DNA of 64,000 nt from assembly GCF_900091505.1 (NCBI RefSeq), contig NZ_LT607409.1, forward strand, positions 2,170,001 through 2,234,000, written 5' to 3'. A program made the translations under genes and the position numbers. The notes below the pieces were generated by a model. That model was not told where the DNA came from, did no database searches, and saw only the letters and a list, made by a program, of their open reading frames with translations. Shown here piece after piece: positions 26,297 through 35,379 of this stretch; position 1 is the first letter of the stretch; every line of letters starts with the position of its first letter. The stretch is from Micromonospora chokoriensis (GTDB taxonomy: Bacteria; Actinomycetota; Actinomycetes; Mycobacteriales; Micromonosporaceae).

Positions 26297-27411
26297 CCGA
26301 CGAACCGCTGTTGCGGGTACGCGGCCTGACCAAGCATTTCCCGGTACGCCAGGGGCTGCGCGCCACCGGACTGGTGCGGGCGGTGGACGGGCTCGACTTC
26401 GACGTACGCCCCGGCGAGACGCTCGGGCTGGTGGGGGAGTCGGGCTGCGGCAAGACCACCACCGGTCGGATGCTGGTGCGGCTGCTGGAGCCGACGAGCG
26501 GCAGCATCGAGTTCGACGGGCGGGACATCACCCACGCCGGCCGCCGGGAGCTGCGCCCGCTGCGTCAGGAACTCCAGATCATCTTCCAGGACCCGTACGC
26601 GTCGCTGAACCCCCGGCACACCGTCGGGCGGATCGTGGCGATGCCGTTGCAGGTCAACGGGATCAGGCCGCCGGGCGGGATCAAGGCGCGGGTGCAGGAG
26701 TTACTGGAGCTTGTCGGGTTGAACCCGGAGCACTACAACAGGTACCCGCACGAGTTCTCCGGCGGTCAGCGCCAGCGCATCGGCATCGCCCGGGCGCTGG
26801 CCCTGCGGCCCAAGCTGATCGTCGCGGACGAGCCGGTGAGCGCGCTGGACGTCTCGATCCAGGCGCAGGTCGTCAACCTGCTGCGTGACCTGCAACGGGA
26901 GCTCAATCTGGCGTTCGTGTTCATCGCACACGACCTGGCCGTGGTCCGGCACTTCTGCCAGCGGGTCGCCGTCATGTACCTGGGTCGGATCGTGGAGATC
27001 GGTGATCGGGAGGACATCTACGAGCGCCCGCAGCACCCGTACACCCGGGCTCTGCTCTCGGCGATCCCGGACGTCACCCAGCTCGGCCCGGCGGGCCGCA
27101 TCCGGCTGACCGGTGACGTGCCCACGCCGCTCGACCCGCCGTCGGGCTGCCGGTTCCGGACCCGGTGCTGGAAGGCGCAGGACGTCTGCGCGACCGAGGA
27201 GCCGGCGCTGGTGCCGCGGGACGGCGGCAACCAGGCCACCGCGTGTCACTTCCCCGAAGGGGAACCAGCCGGCACGAGCCCCGAAGGGGAGTCGGGCGGC
27301 ACGAGCCCCGAAGGGGAACCAGCCGGCACGAGCCCCGAAGGGGAGTCGGGCGGCACGAGCCCGGAGTCGGCCGAGGTGGCTGCCCAGGTCGACGAGGAGG
27401 TGTCGTCGTGA
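26293..27411 (+). CDS. oppF: Oligopeptide ABC transporter ATP-binding protein with repeat tail
   Basis: Second ATPase, 372 aa. Walker A GESGCGKT is at 48-55, the signature FSGGQ at 155-159, and Walker B ends in Glu180. The OppF-type Cys motif [14 protein letters not shown] is near residue 300. After the normal end (about 320) comes an unusual tail of alternating PEGEPAGTS and PEGESGGTS units, coded by 27-bp tandem repeats. The tail is acidic and Gly/Pro-rich, with no evident function. The gene overlaps oppC by GTGA. Confidence 0.92.
   Translation: MTDEPLLRVRGLTKHFPVRQGLRATGLVRAVDGLDFDVRPGETLGLVGESGCGKTTTGRMLVRLLEPTSGSIEFDGRDITHAGRRELRPLRQELQIIFQDPYASLNPRHTVGRIVAMPLQVNGIRPPGGIKARVQELLELVGLNPEHYNRYPHEFSGGQRQRIGIARALALRPKLIVADEPVSALDVSIQAQVVNLLRDLQRELNLAFVFIAHDLAVVRHFCQRVAVMYLGRIVEIGDREDIYERPQHPYTRALLSAIPDVTQLGPAGRIRLTGDVPTPLDPPSGCRFRTRCWKAQDVCATEEPALVPRDGGNQATACHFPEGEPAGTSPEGESGGTSPEGEPAGTSPEGESGGTSPESAEVAAQVDEEVSS
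27250..27365 (+). repeat. 27-bp tandem repeat in the 3' end of oppF
   Basis: About four units of 27 bp, each containing CCCCGAAGGGG, arranged as two alternating versions (a 54-bp higher-order unit occurring twice almost without change). Translated as PEGEPAGTS / PEGESGGTS. The near-identity of the copies suggests recent expansion by slippage or unequal exchange. Confidence 0.85.
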
Positions 27412-28415
27412 GCCTCTCCCCGGTGGAGGGTGTGGCGCTGGCCGAGATCGAGTCCGGCACCCACGAGGGCGGGCCCGCCGGAAAGGGCGTCGTCGGTCGC
27501 TCGCCCGGTCAGCTCGCCTGGATGCGGCTGCGCCGTGACCGTACGGCGGTGGTCAGCGGCGTACTCCTGGTGTTCTTCATGGTGTTGGGTCTGTCCGCCC
27601 CGCTGATCGAGATGGTCTACGGCATCGGGCCGCGGGAGCAGTTCCAGAACCTGCTGGACGGCTTCGGGATGCCGCTCGGCTACGCGGGTGGGGTCACCGG
27701 GGAGCACTGGTTCGGTCTGGAGCCCGGGCTGGGGCGGGACATCTTCATCCGGCTGATCTACGGGCTGCGGACGTCGCTGTTCATCGCGTTCGCGGCAGCC
27801 CTGATCACGGCGACGATCGGGGTCGTGCTGGGCGCGCTCGCTGGCTACCTCGGCGGCTGGCTCGACGCGGTGATCAACTGGATCACCGACCTGACCCTGG
27901 CCATGCCGTTCCTGATCATCGCGTTGGCGCTCACTCCCACCGTCACGCTGCGGTTCTACGGTGAGCGGGGGCAGGTGTCGTCCGCGTTCGGGGTGGGGGT
28001 GCTGATCGCCGTCTTCGCCATCTTCGGCTGGACCAGCACCGCCCGACTGGTACGGGGGCAGGTGATCGCGCTGCGCGAGCGGGAGTTCGTGGAGGCGGCC
28101 AAGGCCAGCGGCGCCGGTTTGGGGCACATGCTCTTCCGGCAACTGCTGCCGAACATCTGGGCGCCGATCCTGGTGTCGTTCTCCCTGGCAGTGCCACAGT
28201 TCATCACCAGCGAGGCGGCGCTCTCGTTCATCGGCGTCGGCCTCAGCGACGAGACGCCGAGCTTCGGGCGGATGATCTACCGCAGTCTGGACTTCCTCCA
28301 GACCGACCCGGCGTACGTGTTCTTCCCGGGCATCACGATCTTCGCGCTGGTGTTCGCCTTCAACCTCTTCGGCGACGCGTTGCGGGACGCGCTCGACCCG
28401 AAGTCGTCCCGGTAG
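27408..28415 (+). CDS. oppC: Oligopeptide ABC transporter permease (OppC type)
   Basis: Inner-membrane permease of 335 aa with six predicted helices and an N-terminal cytoplasmic segment of about 45 residues. The EAA loop that docks on the ATPases reads [20 protein letters not shown]. The large loop between helices 1 and 2 contains [20 protein letters not shown], typical of OppC/DppC. GTG at 27408 overlaps the oppF stop (GTGA) and has GAGGAGG just upstream. oppB follows after 11 bp. Confidence 0.92.
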   Translation: MSLSPVEGVALAEIESGTHEGGPAGKGVVGRSPGQLAWMRLRRDRTAVVSGVLLVFFMVLGLSAPLIEMVYGIGPREQFQNLLDGFGMPLGYAGGVTGEHWFGLEPGLGRDIFIRLIYGLRTSLFIAFAAALITATIGVVLGALAGYLGGWLDAVINWITDLTLAMPFLIIALALTPTVTLRFYGERGQVSSAFGVGVLIAVFAIFGWTSTARLVRGQVIALREREFVEAAKASGAGLGHMLFRQLLPNIWAPILVSFSLAVPQFITSEAALSFIGVGLSDETPSFGRMIYRSLDFLQTDPAYVFFPGITIFALVFAFNLFGDALRDALDPKSSR

Positions 28416-28426
28416 GGGGGTACCCC

Positions 28427-29413
28427 ATGGCGCGATTTCTGATCAAGCGACTCTTCTCCGCCGCGCTGACCCTGTTCGCGGTGAGTGTGCTGACCTTCCT
28501 GATGTTCTTCGCCCTGCCGCGCGACCCGGTCAGCAGCATCTGCTCGAAGAACTGCAACCCGGAGCGGTTGGAGCGGGTCCGCGACGACCTGGGCCTGAAC
28601 GACCCGTTGATCAGCCAGTACGCCGGTTACATGAAGGGCATCGTGACCGGTCGGGACCTGGGCAGCGCCCAGGGTGGCCGCTGCGACGCGCCCTGCCTGG
28701 GCTGGTCGTACGTCACCAACGAGGCCGTCTCGGACACCATCGCCCGGGTGCTGCCGGTGACGCTGAGCATCGTGATCCCGGCGGCGATCCTGTGGTTGCT
28801 GCTCGGCGTCGGTCTCGGCATGGTGTCCGCGTTGCGGCGGGGCACCTGGCTGGACCGGGCCGCCATCGGCTTCTCGCTGACCGGCGCCTCGTTGCAGCTC
28901 TACTTCGTGGGTGCGGTGCTGCTGCTGGTGTTCGTCTACAACCTGCGGTGGCTGCCGGTGCCCAGCTACACGTCCCTCTTCGACAACCCGGCGAAGTGGG
29001 CCAGTGGGCTGGTGCTCGCCTGGGTGGCGCTGGCCTTCCTCTTCTCGGCCATCTACGCCCGGTTGTCGCGGGCGCAGATGTTGGAGACGCTCTCCGAGGA
29101 CTTCGTCCGGACCGCGCGGGCCAAGGGCCTGGCCAAACCGAAGGTGTACGGGCGACACGCGCTGCGCGCGGCGATCACCCCGGTGGTGACCATCGCGGGG
29201 CTGGACGTGGGCGGAGCGCTGGGCGGCACGGTGATCACCGAGACGACGTTCGGCATTCAGGGGCTGGGGCGTACGGCGGTGGACGCGGTGCGCTCCGGTG
29301 ACCTGCCCACCATCATGGCCACTGTGCTGATCGCCGCGGTCTTCGTGGTGTTGGCGAACGTGCTGGTGGACCTGCTCTACGCGACCATCGACCCCCGGGT
29401 GCGGCTGCGCTGA
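28427..29413 (+). CDS. oppB: Oligopeptide ABC transporter permease (OppB type)
   Basis: Permease of 328 aa with six helices. It starts MARFLIKRLFSAALTLFAVS, the standard OppB N-terminus. The loop EDFVRTARAKGLAKPKVYGR and the following ALRAAITP form the EAA motif, and the end (LVDLLYATIDPRVRLR) is family-typical. The insertion CSKNCNPERLERVRDDLGLN between helices 1 and 2 contains two Cys; a further Cys pair lies in GGRCDAPCLG. It pairs with OppC to form the channel. Last gene before a 143-bp gap that carries a separate promoter for the binding protein. Confidence 0.92.
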   Translation: MARFLIKRLFSAALTLFAVSVLTFLMFFALPRDPVSSICSKNCNPERLERVRDDLGLNDPLISQYAGYMKGIVTGRDLGSAQGGRCDAPCLGWSYVTNEAVSDTIARVLPVTLSIVIPAAILWLLLGVGLGMVSALRRGTWLDRAAIGFSLTGASLQLYFVGAVLLLVFVYNLRWLPVPSYTSLFDNPAKWASGLVLAWVALAFLFSAIYARLSRAQMLETLSEDFVRTARAKGLAKPKVYGRHALRAAITPVVTIAGLDVGGALGGTVITETTFGIQGLGRTAVDAVRSGDLPTIMATVLIAAVFVVLANVLVDLLYATIDPRVRLR

Positions 29414-29446
29414 GCCGTCGGACCAGGCCGCCGCCGGTGGCGGAAT

Positions 29447-29483
29447 TTATCGACAACTGCTACACAACTCGTAGGTTTTCTTC
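29447..29483 (+). promoter_or_regulatory. Putative promoter of oppA
   Basis: TTATCGACAAC (from 29447) and TCGTAGGTTTTCTTC (29469-29483) resemble the element upstream of oppD. The leader to the oppA ATG is about 70 nt. A separate promoter would let the binding protein be made in excess over the membrane complex. Confidence 0.45.
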
Positions 29484-29556
29484 CTTACGATCCTCGGGAC
29501 GTCGGCGGTTCTCGCCCCGACGAAACCGCACGACACATGGCTGAAGGGGGTACTTC

Positions 29557-31299
29557 ATGCGACCACGCGTGGCGGTTGCCGCAGGCGGCGCGATCGCTCT
29601 GGTTGTGGCACTGGGTGCGTGCTCGAAGAACACGGGCGAGGGCACGACGGTGGACACCGACCGGAAGCAGACCGGGGTCATCGCGACCGACCCCAAGGAT
29701 TCGCAGGGGCCCGCCGCCGAGGTGAGCGGCGCCGCGAAGGGCGGCGTCTTCTCCGTCATCCGGGAGTCGCCGATCTCCCACCTCGACCCGCAGCGGACGT
29801 ACTCGTTCGCCGGTCTGATGGCCAACCCGCTCTGGTCCCGCTACCTGACCACCTGGAAGGACGACGGCAAGGGCGGCCTGGTCCTGGTCGGTGACCTGGC
29901 CGAGACTCCGGGCAGGAACGTCAACAACGACTGCAAGGTCTGGGAGTTCACCGTCAAGGACGGGGTGAAGTTCGAGGACGGCCGGCCGATCACCTCCAAG
30001 GAGATCGCGTACGGCATCGCGCGCTCCTTCGACCCCGACCTGTCCGGCGGCCCGACCTACATCCAGGAGTGGCTGGCCGACACCGCGCAGTTCGACACCA
30101 AGTGGGACTTCAAGAAGAACAAGACGTCGCTGCCGCCGGGCCTGAGCACGCCGGACGCCAAGACGCTGCGCTTCGAATTCGCCAAGCCCCGCTGCGACCT
30201 GCCGTTCGCCGCCTCGCTGCCGACCACCGCGCCGCTGCCCGCCGACAAGGACACCGGCATCGACGTGGACAAGCAGCCGTTCTCGTCCGGCCCGTACAAG
30301 GTCGCCAAGAACCAGGTCGGCGTCCAGCTCACCCTGGACCGCAACCCCAACTGGGATCCCAACACCGACCCGGTGCGGCACCAGTACCCGGACCAGTTCG
30401 TCTGGACCTTCGGCCCCACCGCGGACGCCGCCAACAACCGGGTGATCGCCGACAACGGCGCCGACCAGAGCGCGCTCGCCTTCAACACCGTGCCCGCCTC
30501 GCTGGTCGCCAAGGTGGCCGGTGACGCCACGCTGAAGTCCCGGACGCTTCTCTCGCCGACGCCGAGCGCCAACCAGCTCGTCATCAACAACCAGCGGGTC
30601 ACCGACCTGAAGGTCCGGCAGGCGCTCAACTACGCCATCGACCGCGAAGGCATGATCAAGGCGCTCGGCGGACAGACCGTCGCCGCGCCGCTGACCACGC
30701 TGATGCCGTCGGCCACGATCGGCTACCAGGCGTACGAGGCGTACCCGGCGGGTGCCAACGGCAACGTCGACAAGGCCAAGGAACTGCTCGGCGGGAAGAC
30801 GCCGGAGCTGGTCCTCGGCGTGGCCGACAACTCCACCGAGCAGCAGCAGGGCGCTCAGCTGAAGGCCAACCTGGAACGGGCCGGCTTCAAGATCACGCTG
30901 CGGAACATCTCCGACGACGCCAAGCTCGACGAGATCAAGAAGAAGGACAACCCCTGGGACCTGTACATCGGTAACTGGGCGGCGGACTGGCCCAGCGGGG
31001 CGTCGATCCTGCCGGTGCTCTACGACGGCCGCACCATCAAGGCCGAGGGCAACAGCAACCAGTCCTACTTCAACGACCCGGCCATCAACGCCGAGATGGA
31101 CCGCATCCTGGCGCTCGCCCCGGCCGACCAGGGTCCGGAGTGGGCGAAGCTCGACGAGCGGATCATGAAGGAGCACGCTCCGGTGGTGCCGCTCTACGTC
31201 GACGTGGCCTACAACGTGCACGGGTCCAAGGCCGGCGGCGTCTTCATCTCCAGCGTCTTCGGCTACCCGTCGTTCGTGAACGCGCACGTCAAGCCGTAG
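29557..31299 (+). CDS. oppA: Oligopeptide-binding lipoprotein (SBP family 5)
   Basis: Extracellular substrate-binding lipoprotein of 580 aa. A signal peptide with lipobox ALGAC sets Cys22 as the lipidated first residue. The SBP_bac_5 domain follows: SPISHLDPQRTYSFAG, KVWEFTVKDGVKFEDG, the DVRQALNYAIDREG-like segment VRQALNYAIDREGM near 360, and the closing VVPLYVDVAYNVHG. Members bind short peptides or other small solutes. It is last in the transporter gene set and is closed by a hairpin terminator. GAAGGGGG upstream of the ATG is a good ribosome-binding site. Confidence 0.93.
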   Translation: MRPRVAVAAGGAIALVVALGACSKNTGEGTTVDTDRKQTGVIATDPKDSQGPAAEVSGAAKGGVFSVIRESPISHLDPQRTYSFAGLMANPLWSRYLTTWKDDGKGGLVLVGDLAETPGRNVNNDCKVWEFTVKDGVKFEDGRPITSKEIAYGIARSFDPDLSGGPTYIQEWLADTAQFDTKWDFKKNKTSLPPGLSTPDAKTLRFEFAKPRCDLPFAASLPTTAPLPADKDTGIDVDKQPFSSGPYKVAKNQVGVQLTLDRNPNWDPNTDPVRHQYPDQFVWTFGPTADAANNRVIADNGADQSALAFNTVPASLVAKVAGDATLKSRTLLSPTPSANQLVINNQRVTDLKVRQALNYAIDREGMIKALGGQTVAAPLTTLMPSATIGYQAYEAYPAGANGNVDKAKELLGGKTPELVLGVADNSTEQQQGAQLKANLERAGFKITLRNISDDAKLDEIKKKDNPWDLYIGNWAADWPSGASILPVLYDGRTIKAEGNSNQSYFNDPAINAEMDRILALAPADQGPEWAKLDERIMKEHAPVVPLYVDVAYNVHGSKAGGVFISSVFGYPSFVNAHVKP

Positions 31300-31309
31300 T
31301 CACACCGCA

Positions 31310-31364
31310 GGCAGACCGGGCCCCCTTCCGACAGCGTCGTCGGGAGGAGGCCCTTGCCGTCTGC
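31310..31364 (+). terminator. Terminator of the opp operon
   Basis: Long hairpin: GGCAGAC pairs with GTCTGCC at the base and GGGCCCCCTTCCGAC with GTCGGGAGGAGGCCC at the top (two G-T-type mismatches), beginning 11 nt after the oppA stop. Confidence 0.65.
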
Positions 31365-31590
31365 CCTTCGAGCGGGAGCGCTGGTCGGCCAGCCGGGGAT
31401 GGGTGGTCCTGCGTGCTTCCTTTGGAGCTGATGTCGTAGACGATTCAGCCGTTGGCGCATCCTCGACCCGGCCTGCCGACAGCCCTGGCCTCAGGCCTGC
31501 ACCTCGCAGTGCGGCCCGGACCCTACGCGCGCCGGTCGACCGGAACATTCGTCCAAGCCAGCGGCACCGCAGGGCAGCGACAGTGACGTC
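31365..31590. other. Intergenic stretch without recognisable content
   Basis: Between the opp terminator and the alpha/beta hydrolase. Short open frames here lack codon bias and recognisable homology. It must hold the hydrolase promoter, which I could not place. Confidence 0.3.
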
Positions 31591-32604
31591 ATGACGGCAT
31601 CGCCAGCCCCCGGCAAAGAACAGTTCGACGAGGCCGACCCGCGCGCCTCCGACCAGCAGCCGCGTCGACGTCGTGCCCGCCGCCGGCGGCGCGTCATCGC
31701 CTCGACGGCGCTGCTCACGGTCGTCGGACTGCTCCTGGCCAACGCGGCATCGGTGAACTGGCAGTCCGCCCCTGCCACCGGAAACTCGATAGTGCATCTC
31801 GACGGCGGCGACATCAACGTCCGCCAGGACGGACCCCGCGACGCCCCGGCACTCGTGCTGGTCCACGGGCTCGGTGCCTCGACCGAGTGGTGGACGTCGA
31901 TTATCCCGACGCTGGCAACGTCCCATCGTGTCATCCGAATCGACCTGCTCGGACATGGCCGATCCGCGAAACCGACCGGCGGCGGCTATGACATCCCGCA
32001 GCAAGGCCGCCGAGTCGGGCAGGCACTGGACCAGCTCGGCATCGAACAGGCGATGGTGATCGGCCACTCCACCGGCGGCTACGTCGCCACCGCGCTCGCC
32101 GAACACCGTGGCGACCTGGTGATCGCGCTGGCGCTCATCAACACCGGACCGCGCCTGGATGCCTTCATCTCGGACGGGCCGGTGGGCAAGCTCGTCTTCG
32201 TTCCCGTGCTGGGTCAACTTCTGTGGCGGCTTCGGACCGACGGGATTCTGCGCCGGGGCCTGAGCACCGCGTTCGCGCCAGGCTTCCACGTTCCGCAGCA
32301 GCTCGTGGACGACACGCGCGGCATGACCTACCACTCGCTCACGGCGACATCGCGGGCGTCCGACGACTACCTGACCCAGCGACAACTTCCGGACCGGCTC
32401 ACGATTGTCGGCAAGCCACTGCTGGTCATCTTCGGTGAGCGCGACCAGAGGTGGCGATCCTCATCGGCGACCGCGTACCGCCGCGTTGCTGGTGTGACAG
32501 TCGAATTGATCCCCGGTGTCGGTCATTCACCCATGCTCGAAGATCCCGCGCAGACGGCCGGGCTTCTCCTCAGCTTCTTCGGCTCCGTGGCGGGCGGTCG
32601 GTGA
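31591..32604 (+). CDS. Membrane-anchored alpha/beta hydrolase
   Basis: Protein of 337 aa: an Arg-rich cytoplasmic start (RRRRARRRRR near 25-34), one signal-anchor helix (about 35-54), then an extracytoplasmic alpha/beta hydrolase domain. The oxyanion motif is LVHGLG, the nucleophile elbow GHSTGG has Ser160, the acid is probably the Asp of GERDQRW, and His312 lies in GVGHSPM. Likely an esterase or lipase-like enzyme of unknown substrate. First gene of a small accessory block reading rightward. A GTGA overlap at its stop could start a longer form of the next gene. Confidence 0.85.
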   Translation: MTASPAPGKEQFDEADPRASDQQPRRRRARRRRRVIASTALLTVVGLLLANAASVNWQSAPATGNSIVHLDGGDINVRQDGPRDAPALVLVHGLGASTEWWTSIIPTLATSHRVIRIDLLGHGRSAKPTGGGYDIPQQGRRVGQALDQLGIEQAMVIGHSTGGYVATALAEHRGDLVIALALINTGPRLDAFISDGPVGKLVFVPVLGQLLWRLRTDGILRRGLSTAFAPGFHVPQQLVDDTRGMTYHSLTATSRASDDYLTQRQLPDRLTIVGKPLLVIFGERDQRWRSSSATAYRRVAGVTVELIPGVGHSPMLEDPAQTAGLLLSFFGSVAGGR

Positions 32605-32798
32605 GTCGAGACCACCTCTGGCTGTGTGGGGTGCCCTGGTGCTCGTGGACCCATGCGATCGGCCGCGCGCGTCTTCAGGGGTCGGGCGACCGGATCGGTC
32701 CACGTCGTTCGTATCCGTCGGGGACCTGGCGCGGAAGGCTGGTGCGCATAGGGTCGTCCCGACACGGTGACGTTCGCGAGACCAGGACGGGGCAGGAC

Positions 32799-33473
32799 AT
32801 GCGTCACGGCACCCGGAACGAGATGCTCGCCCGGCTGGCTGAGGCGGTCGGGTCCGTCACTCGTGCCCACCCGGTACGGGTTGCCGTCGACGGCCCGCCC
32901 GCCGCCGGCAAGACGACCCTCGCCGACGAGTTGGCCGTCGTCCTGCGTGAACACGGTCGCGACGTCGTCCGCGCGACCATCGACGACTTCCTCTTTCCAC
33001 GGGCGCGGCGGTATCCGCGCGGCGAGTACTCGGCCGAAGGCTGCTACGACGACGCCCACGACTACGGCGCGTTGAACCGGGTTCTGCTGGATCCGCTCGG
33101 CCCTGGTGGAGACCGGCGCTTCCAACCCACGGTCTACGACAGCACCACGGACACTGTGCTGTCCCCGCCGATCCTGACCGCTCCCGCCGACGCCGTGCTG
33201 GTGTTCGACGGCGTCTTCCTCATGCGCCCGGAACTTCTCGACCGCTGGGACCTGCGCGTCTTCGTGTCCACCGCGCCCGAGACGACAGTGGATCGTGCCG
33301 TGGCCCGAGAGCGGCAGGTGTCATCCCGCGCCGACGTCGAACGGCGCTGGCGTGAGCGTTACCTCCCCTCCCAGCAGCTCTACCTCGCCAGGGCGCGCCC
33401 GACCGACCACGCCGACGTCGTCGTGCACAATGACGTGCCCGAGCAGCCGGTCTGGGAGAGCCGTACACGTTGA
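32799..33473 (+). CDS. P-loop kinase, uridine kinase-like
   Basis: Protein of 224 aa with Walker A GPPAAGKT at 32-39, a following TIDDFLFPR motif that fits the nucleoside-binding region of uridine kinases, and DAVLVFDGVFLMRPEL as the second acidic strand. The Arg-rich lid RRWRERYLPSQQLYL is typical of actinomycete uridine kinase-family proteins whose substrates are untested. ATG at 32799 gives the family-typical length; GTG at 32601, overlapping the hydrolase stop, would add 66 residues of atypical composition. Next comes another small P-loop protein. Confidence 0.8.
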   Translation: MRHGTRNEMLARLAEAVGSVTRAHPVRVAVDGPPAAGKTTLADELAVVLREHGRDVVRATIDDFLFPRARRYPRGEYSAEGCYDDAHDYGALNRVLLDPLGPGGDRRFQPTVYDSTTDTVLSPPILTAPADAVLVFDGVFLMRPELLDRWDLRVFVSTAPETTVDRAVARERQVSSRADVERRWRERYLPSQQLYLARARPTDHADVVVHNDVPEQPVWESRTR

Positions 33474-33510
33474 GGTCGGTGACGATGTCTTGTTCGTTCG
33501 GAGGCGGGGG

Positions 33511-34041
33511 ATGACGACGCTGTTCCTGACGGTGGGGCTTCCGTGCACCGGTAAGACCACTGCTGCTCGGCGTATCGAGGTCGAGCGCAGGGCTCTTCGT
33601 CTGACGAAGGACGAGTGGGTGAAGGCCCTCTACGGGCGGGAGAATCCACCGTCGGCTCAAAGCGTGATCGAGGGACGGCTCATCGAGATCGGGCTGCGGG
33701 CCCTGGAACTCGGCACCAACGTCGTGATCGACTACGGCCTCTGGAGTCGGGACGAGCGCACTGCCCTGCGGCAGGCGGCAGCGGACCTCGGCGCGACGGT
33801 GGAGTTGCACTACTTCGCGCTCACCCCCGCCGAGCAGCGTCGACGGCGCGATCAGCGCCAAGCCGAAGCGCCGCACACGACGTGGCCGATGTCCGACGAC
33901 GAACTCGCCGAGTGGGCGGCGACCTTCGAGGTCCCGACGCCGGGCGAACTCGACGGCACCGAACCCCTCGACGAACCACCGGCTGGATTCGCGAGCTGGG
34001 ACGAGTGGCGTACGCACCGCTGGCCGCCCGCGGTCTCCTGA
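33511..34041 (+). CDS. Small P-loop (AAA/zeta-type) kinase-like protein
   Basis: ATP-binding protein of 176 aa. Walker A GLPCTGKT lies at 9-16 right after the first strand. TKDEWVKALYG and NVVIDYGLWSRDER follow in the places of the substrate-binding and Walker B strands, and the lid has QRRRRDQRQ. The organisation is that of small phosphotransferases (zeta toxin, chloramphenicol phosphotransferase, polynucleotide kinase-like). No antitoxin is adjacent, so a toxin role is not supported. GGAGG 6 nt upstream supports ATG 33511. Confidence 0.8.
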   Translation: MTTLFLTVGLPCTGKTTAARRIEVERRALRLTKDEWVKALYGRENPPSAQSVIEGRLIEIGLRALELGTNVVIDYGLWSRDERTALRQAAADLGATVELHYFALTPAEQRRRRDQRQAEAPHTTWPMSDDELAEWAATFEVPTPGELDGTEPLDEPPAGFASWDEWRTHRWPPAVS

Positions 34042-34190
34042 CACCGGCGACCCTCGTCGCGCTGCCGCCATGGTGGCATCGGCGGAACTACAGGAGTTGA
34101 CTCCCCGTCCACTCGTCGGCGCTCCGCCTGTCACGCCGACCGCAACCGTGGAGTCGTGCCGGTTGGTCACCCGCGCCATGCTGGACGAGC

Positions 34191-34619
34191 ATGTGGTTCA
34201 TGACTGAGCGGGTGGACCACAACGGGCTGACCGAGCACAGCGACAGGTGGCTGCTGCCGGTCGGCGACGGTGTCGTGACGCAGTTGCGGATCGACTTCGC
34301 GTTCACGCTCGTGATCGAGGCGTGGCTCGAGATCCGCGTCGAGACCGAGTTCTCCTACGGCGTACCCGGTGCCGAGTGCCGGATCGACCCCTGCGTGTCG
34401 GCTGGTCTGGGACCTCTGCTCGACCGGCACCAAGCGGAGGTCACGGCCGTCGAGGTCGGTAAGGACGGTCGGCTGAGGGTGACGTTCGCCGACGATGCGG
34501 TCCTGCTCGTCGAGCCGCACGATCAGTACGAGGCGTTCACCGTCGCGGGCACGCCGCCGTCGACGTCACGGCGGTTCCTCTTCGTCGCCGTACCCGGTGG
34601 CGGCCTCGCTGTCTGGTAG
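34191..34619 (+). CDS. DUF6188-like protein
   Basis: Protein of 142 aa without signal or membrane segment. The pattern WLLPVGDGVVTQLRIDFAFTL broken into two strands, the following EIRVETEF, and DDAVLLVEPHDQYEAF resemble small all-beta actinomycete proteins annotated DUF6188; I place it there only tentatively. Function unknown. An ATG at 34200 inside the frame is an alternative start. A hairpin follows its stop. Confidence 0.65.
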   Translation: MWFMTERVDHNGLTEHSDRWLLPVGDGVVTQLRIDFAFTLVIEAWLEIRVETEFSYGVPGAECRIDPCVSAGLGPLLDRHQAEVTAVEVGKDGRLRVTFADDAVLLVEPHDQYEAFTVAGTPPSTSRRFLFVAVPGGGLAVW

Positions 34620-34629
34620 CGCCTGCTGC

Positions 34630-34663
34630 CCTGGTCGGTGACCGTGATCCGTCAGCGACCAGG
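34630..34663 (+). terminator. Hairpin terminator after the DUF6188-like gene
   Basis: 13-bp arms CCTGGTCGGTGAC (34630-34642) and GTCAGCGACCAGG (34651-34663) with one mismatch and an 8-nt loop, 11 nt beyond the stop. Confidence 0.6.
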
Positions 34664-34717
34664 CAGGGCACACCGCGAGGGCCTGCCAGGTCGTGCCGGA
34701 CTGTCACTGGTGCAGGT

Positions 34718-34723
34718 TAGGGT
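34718..34723 (+). promoter_or_regulatory. -10 box of the SnoaL-like gene, leaderless type
   Basis: TAGGGT ends 7 nt before GTG 34731; no Shine-Dalgarno is present. Confidence 0.45.
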
Positions 34724-34730
34724 CCGCGTC

Positions 34731-35114
34731 GTGGACGACACCTCGATGGCCCGGCAGACCGCCCACGCCTACGTCGATCTTCTGGAGCGTCGCGACTGGT
34801 CCGGGTTGGCTGCCCTGCTCACCGACGATGTGGTCTACGAGATGCCGCAGACTCGGGAGCGCATCCGCGGCAGGGACGCGTTCCTGCGGTTCAACACCGA
34901 CTATCCCGGCGAGTGGCACCTCCGACCGCGACGGGTGATCGCCGACGGTCGCCTCGCTGCCCTGTTGCTCGACGTCCGCGTCGGCGCCGAGCAGGCGGAG
35001 GCGTGCGTGTGGCTGGAGATGTCCGAGCGCGGGCTGATCAGCAAGGTCATCGACTACTGGCCCGAGCCGTACGATCCGCCGCCGGGCCGGGAGCACCTCG
35101 TGGAGCGGTGGTGA
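34731..35114 (+). CDS. SnoaL/NTF2-like protein
   Basis: Protein of 127 aa with the cone-shaped alpha+beta NTF2-like fold: helix ARQTAHAYVDLLERRDWSGL, then LLTDDVVYEMPQTRERIRGR, and strands ending ISKVIDYWPEPY. Such proteins are polyketide cyclases, isomerases or simple binding proteins; the pocket residues do not decide which. GTG at 34731 is favoured because TAGGGT ends 7 nt upstream; ATG at 34746 is an alternative. It converges with the DUF1737 gene. Confidence 0.8.
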   Translation: MDDTSMARQTAHAYVDLLERRDWSGLAALLTDDVVYEMPQTRERIRGRDAFLRFNTDYPGEWHLRPRRVIADGRLAALLLDVRVGAEQAEACVWLEMSERGLISKVIDYWPEPYDPPPGREHLVERW

Positions 35115-35160
35115 TCGTCAGCCTGTCGCCGCAGCAGCCCAGGCGCGGCAGGCAACGTCT

Positions 35161-35373
35161 CTACGTGACGCTTTCCAGGGGTGCCTCGGCGCTGACCGGG
35201 TGCGGCAACACCACCGCCTGAGCGGCGATGACGCGTTCGCCGTCGAAGGTCAGCGCCGGCGACCCGTGCAGCCGATAGCCCTGATCGAGAAGGGCGCTGA
35301 CGCGGGCGCAGAAATCAGCGTCGTCGGGCCCGGTGATGAGGCGGTAGCCGAGCGGTTTCGTGAAGTCCGACAC
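35161..35373 (-). CDS. DUF1737 family protein
   Basis: Small protein of 70 aa: YRLITGPDDADFCARVSALL, then GYRLHGSPALTFDGER and AAQAVVLP, the full conserved pattern of DUF1737. Function unknown; cytosolic. GTG at 35373 is the start, with a GACAAT hexamer ending 6 nt upstream that could be a leaderless -10 box. Short length explains why automated tools may miss it. Confidence 0.8.
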   Translation of the reverse strand: MSDFTKPLGYRLITGPDDADFCARVSALLDQGYRLHGSPALTFDGERVIAAQAVVLPHPVSAEAPLESVT

Positions 35374-35379
35374 CGCTGC

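Noticed and set aside
32601..32798. Upstream GTG start for the uridine-kinase-like gene (GTGA overlap)
   Set aside because: It would add 66 residues of Arg/Trp/Gly-rich, non-family sequence; the start at 32799 gives the normal domain boundary.
33511..34041. Toxin-antitoxin system around the zeta-like kinase
   Set aside because: No small antitoxin-like gene flanks it; the upstream neighbour is a larger kinase.
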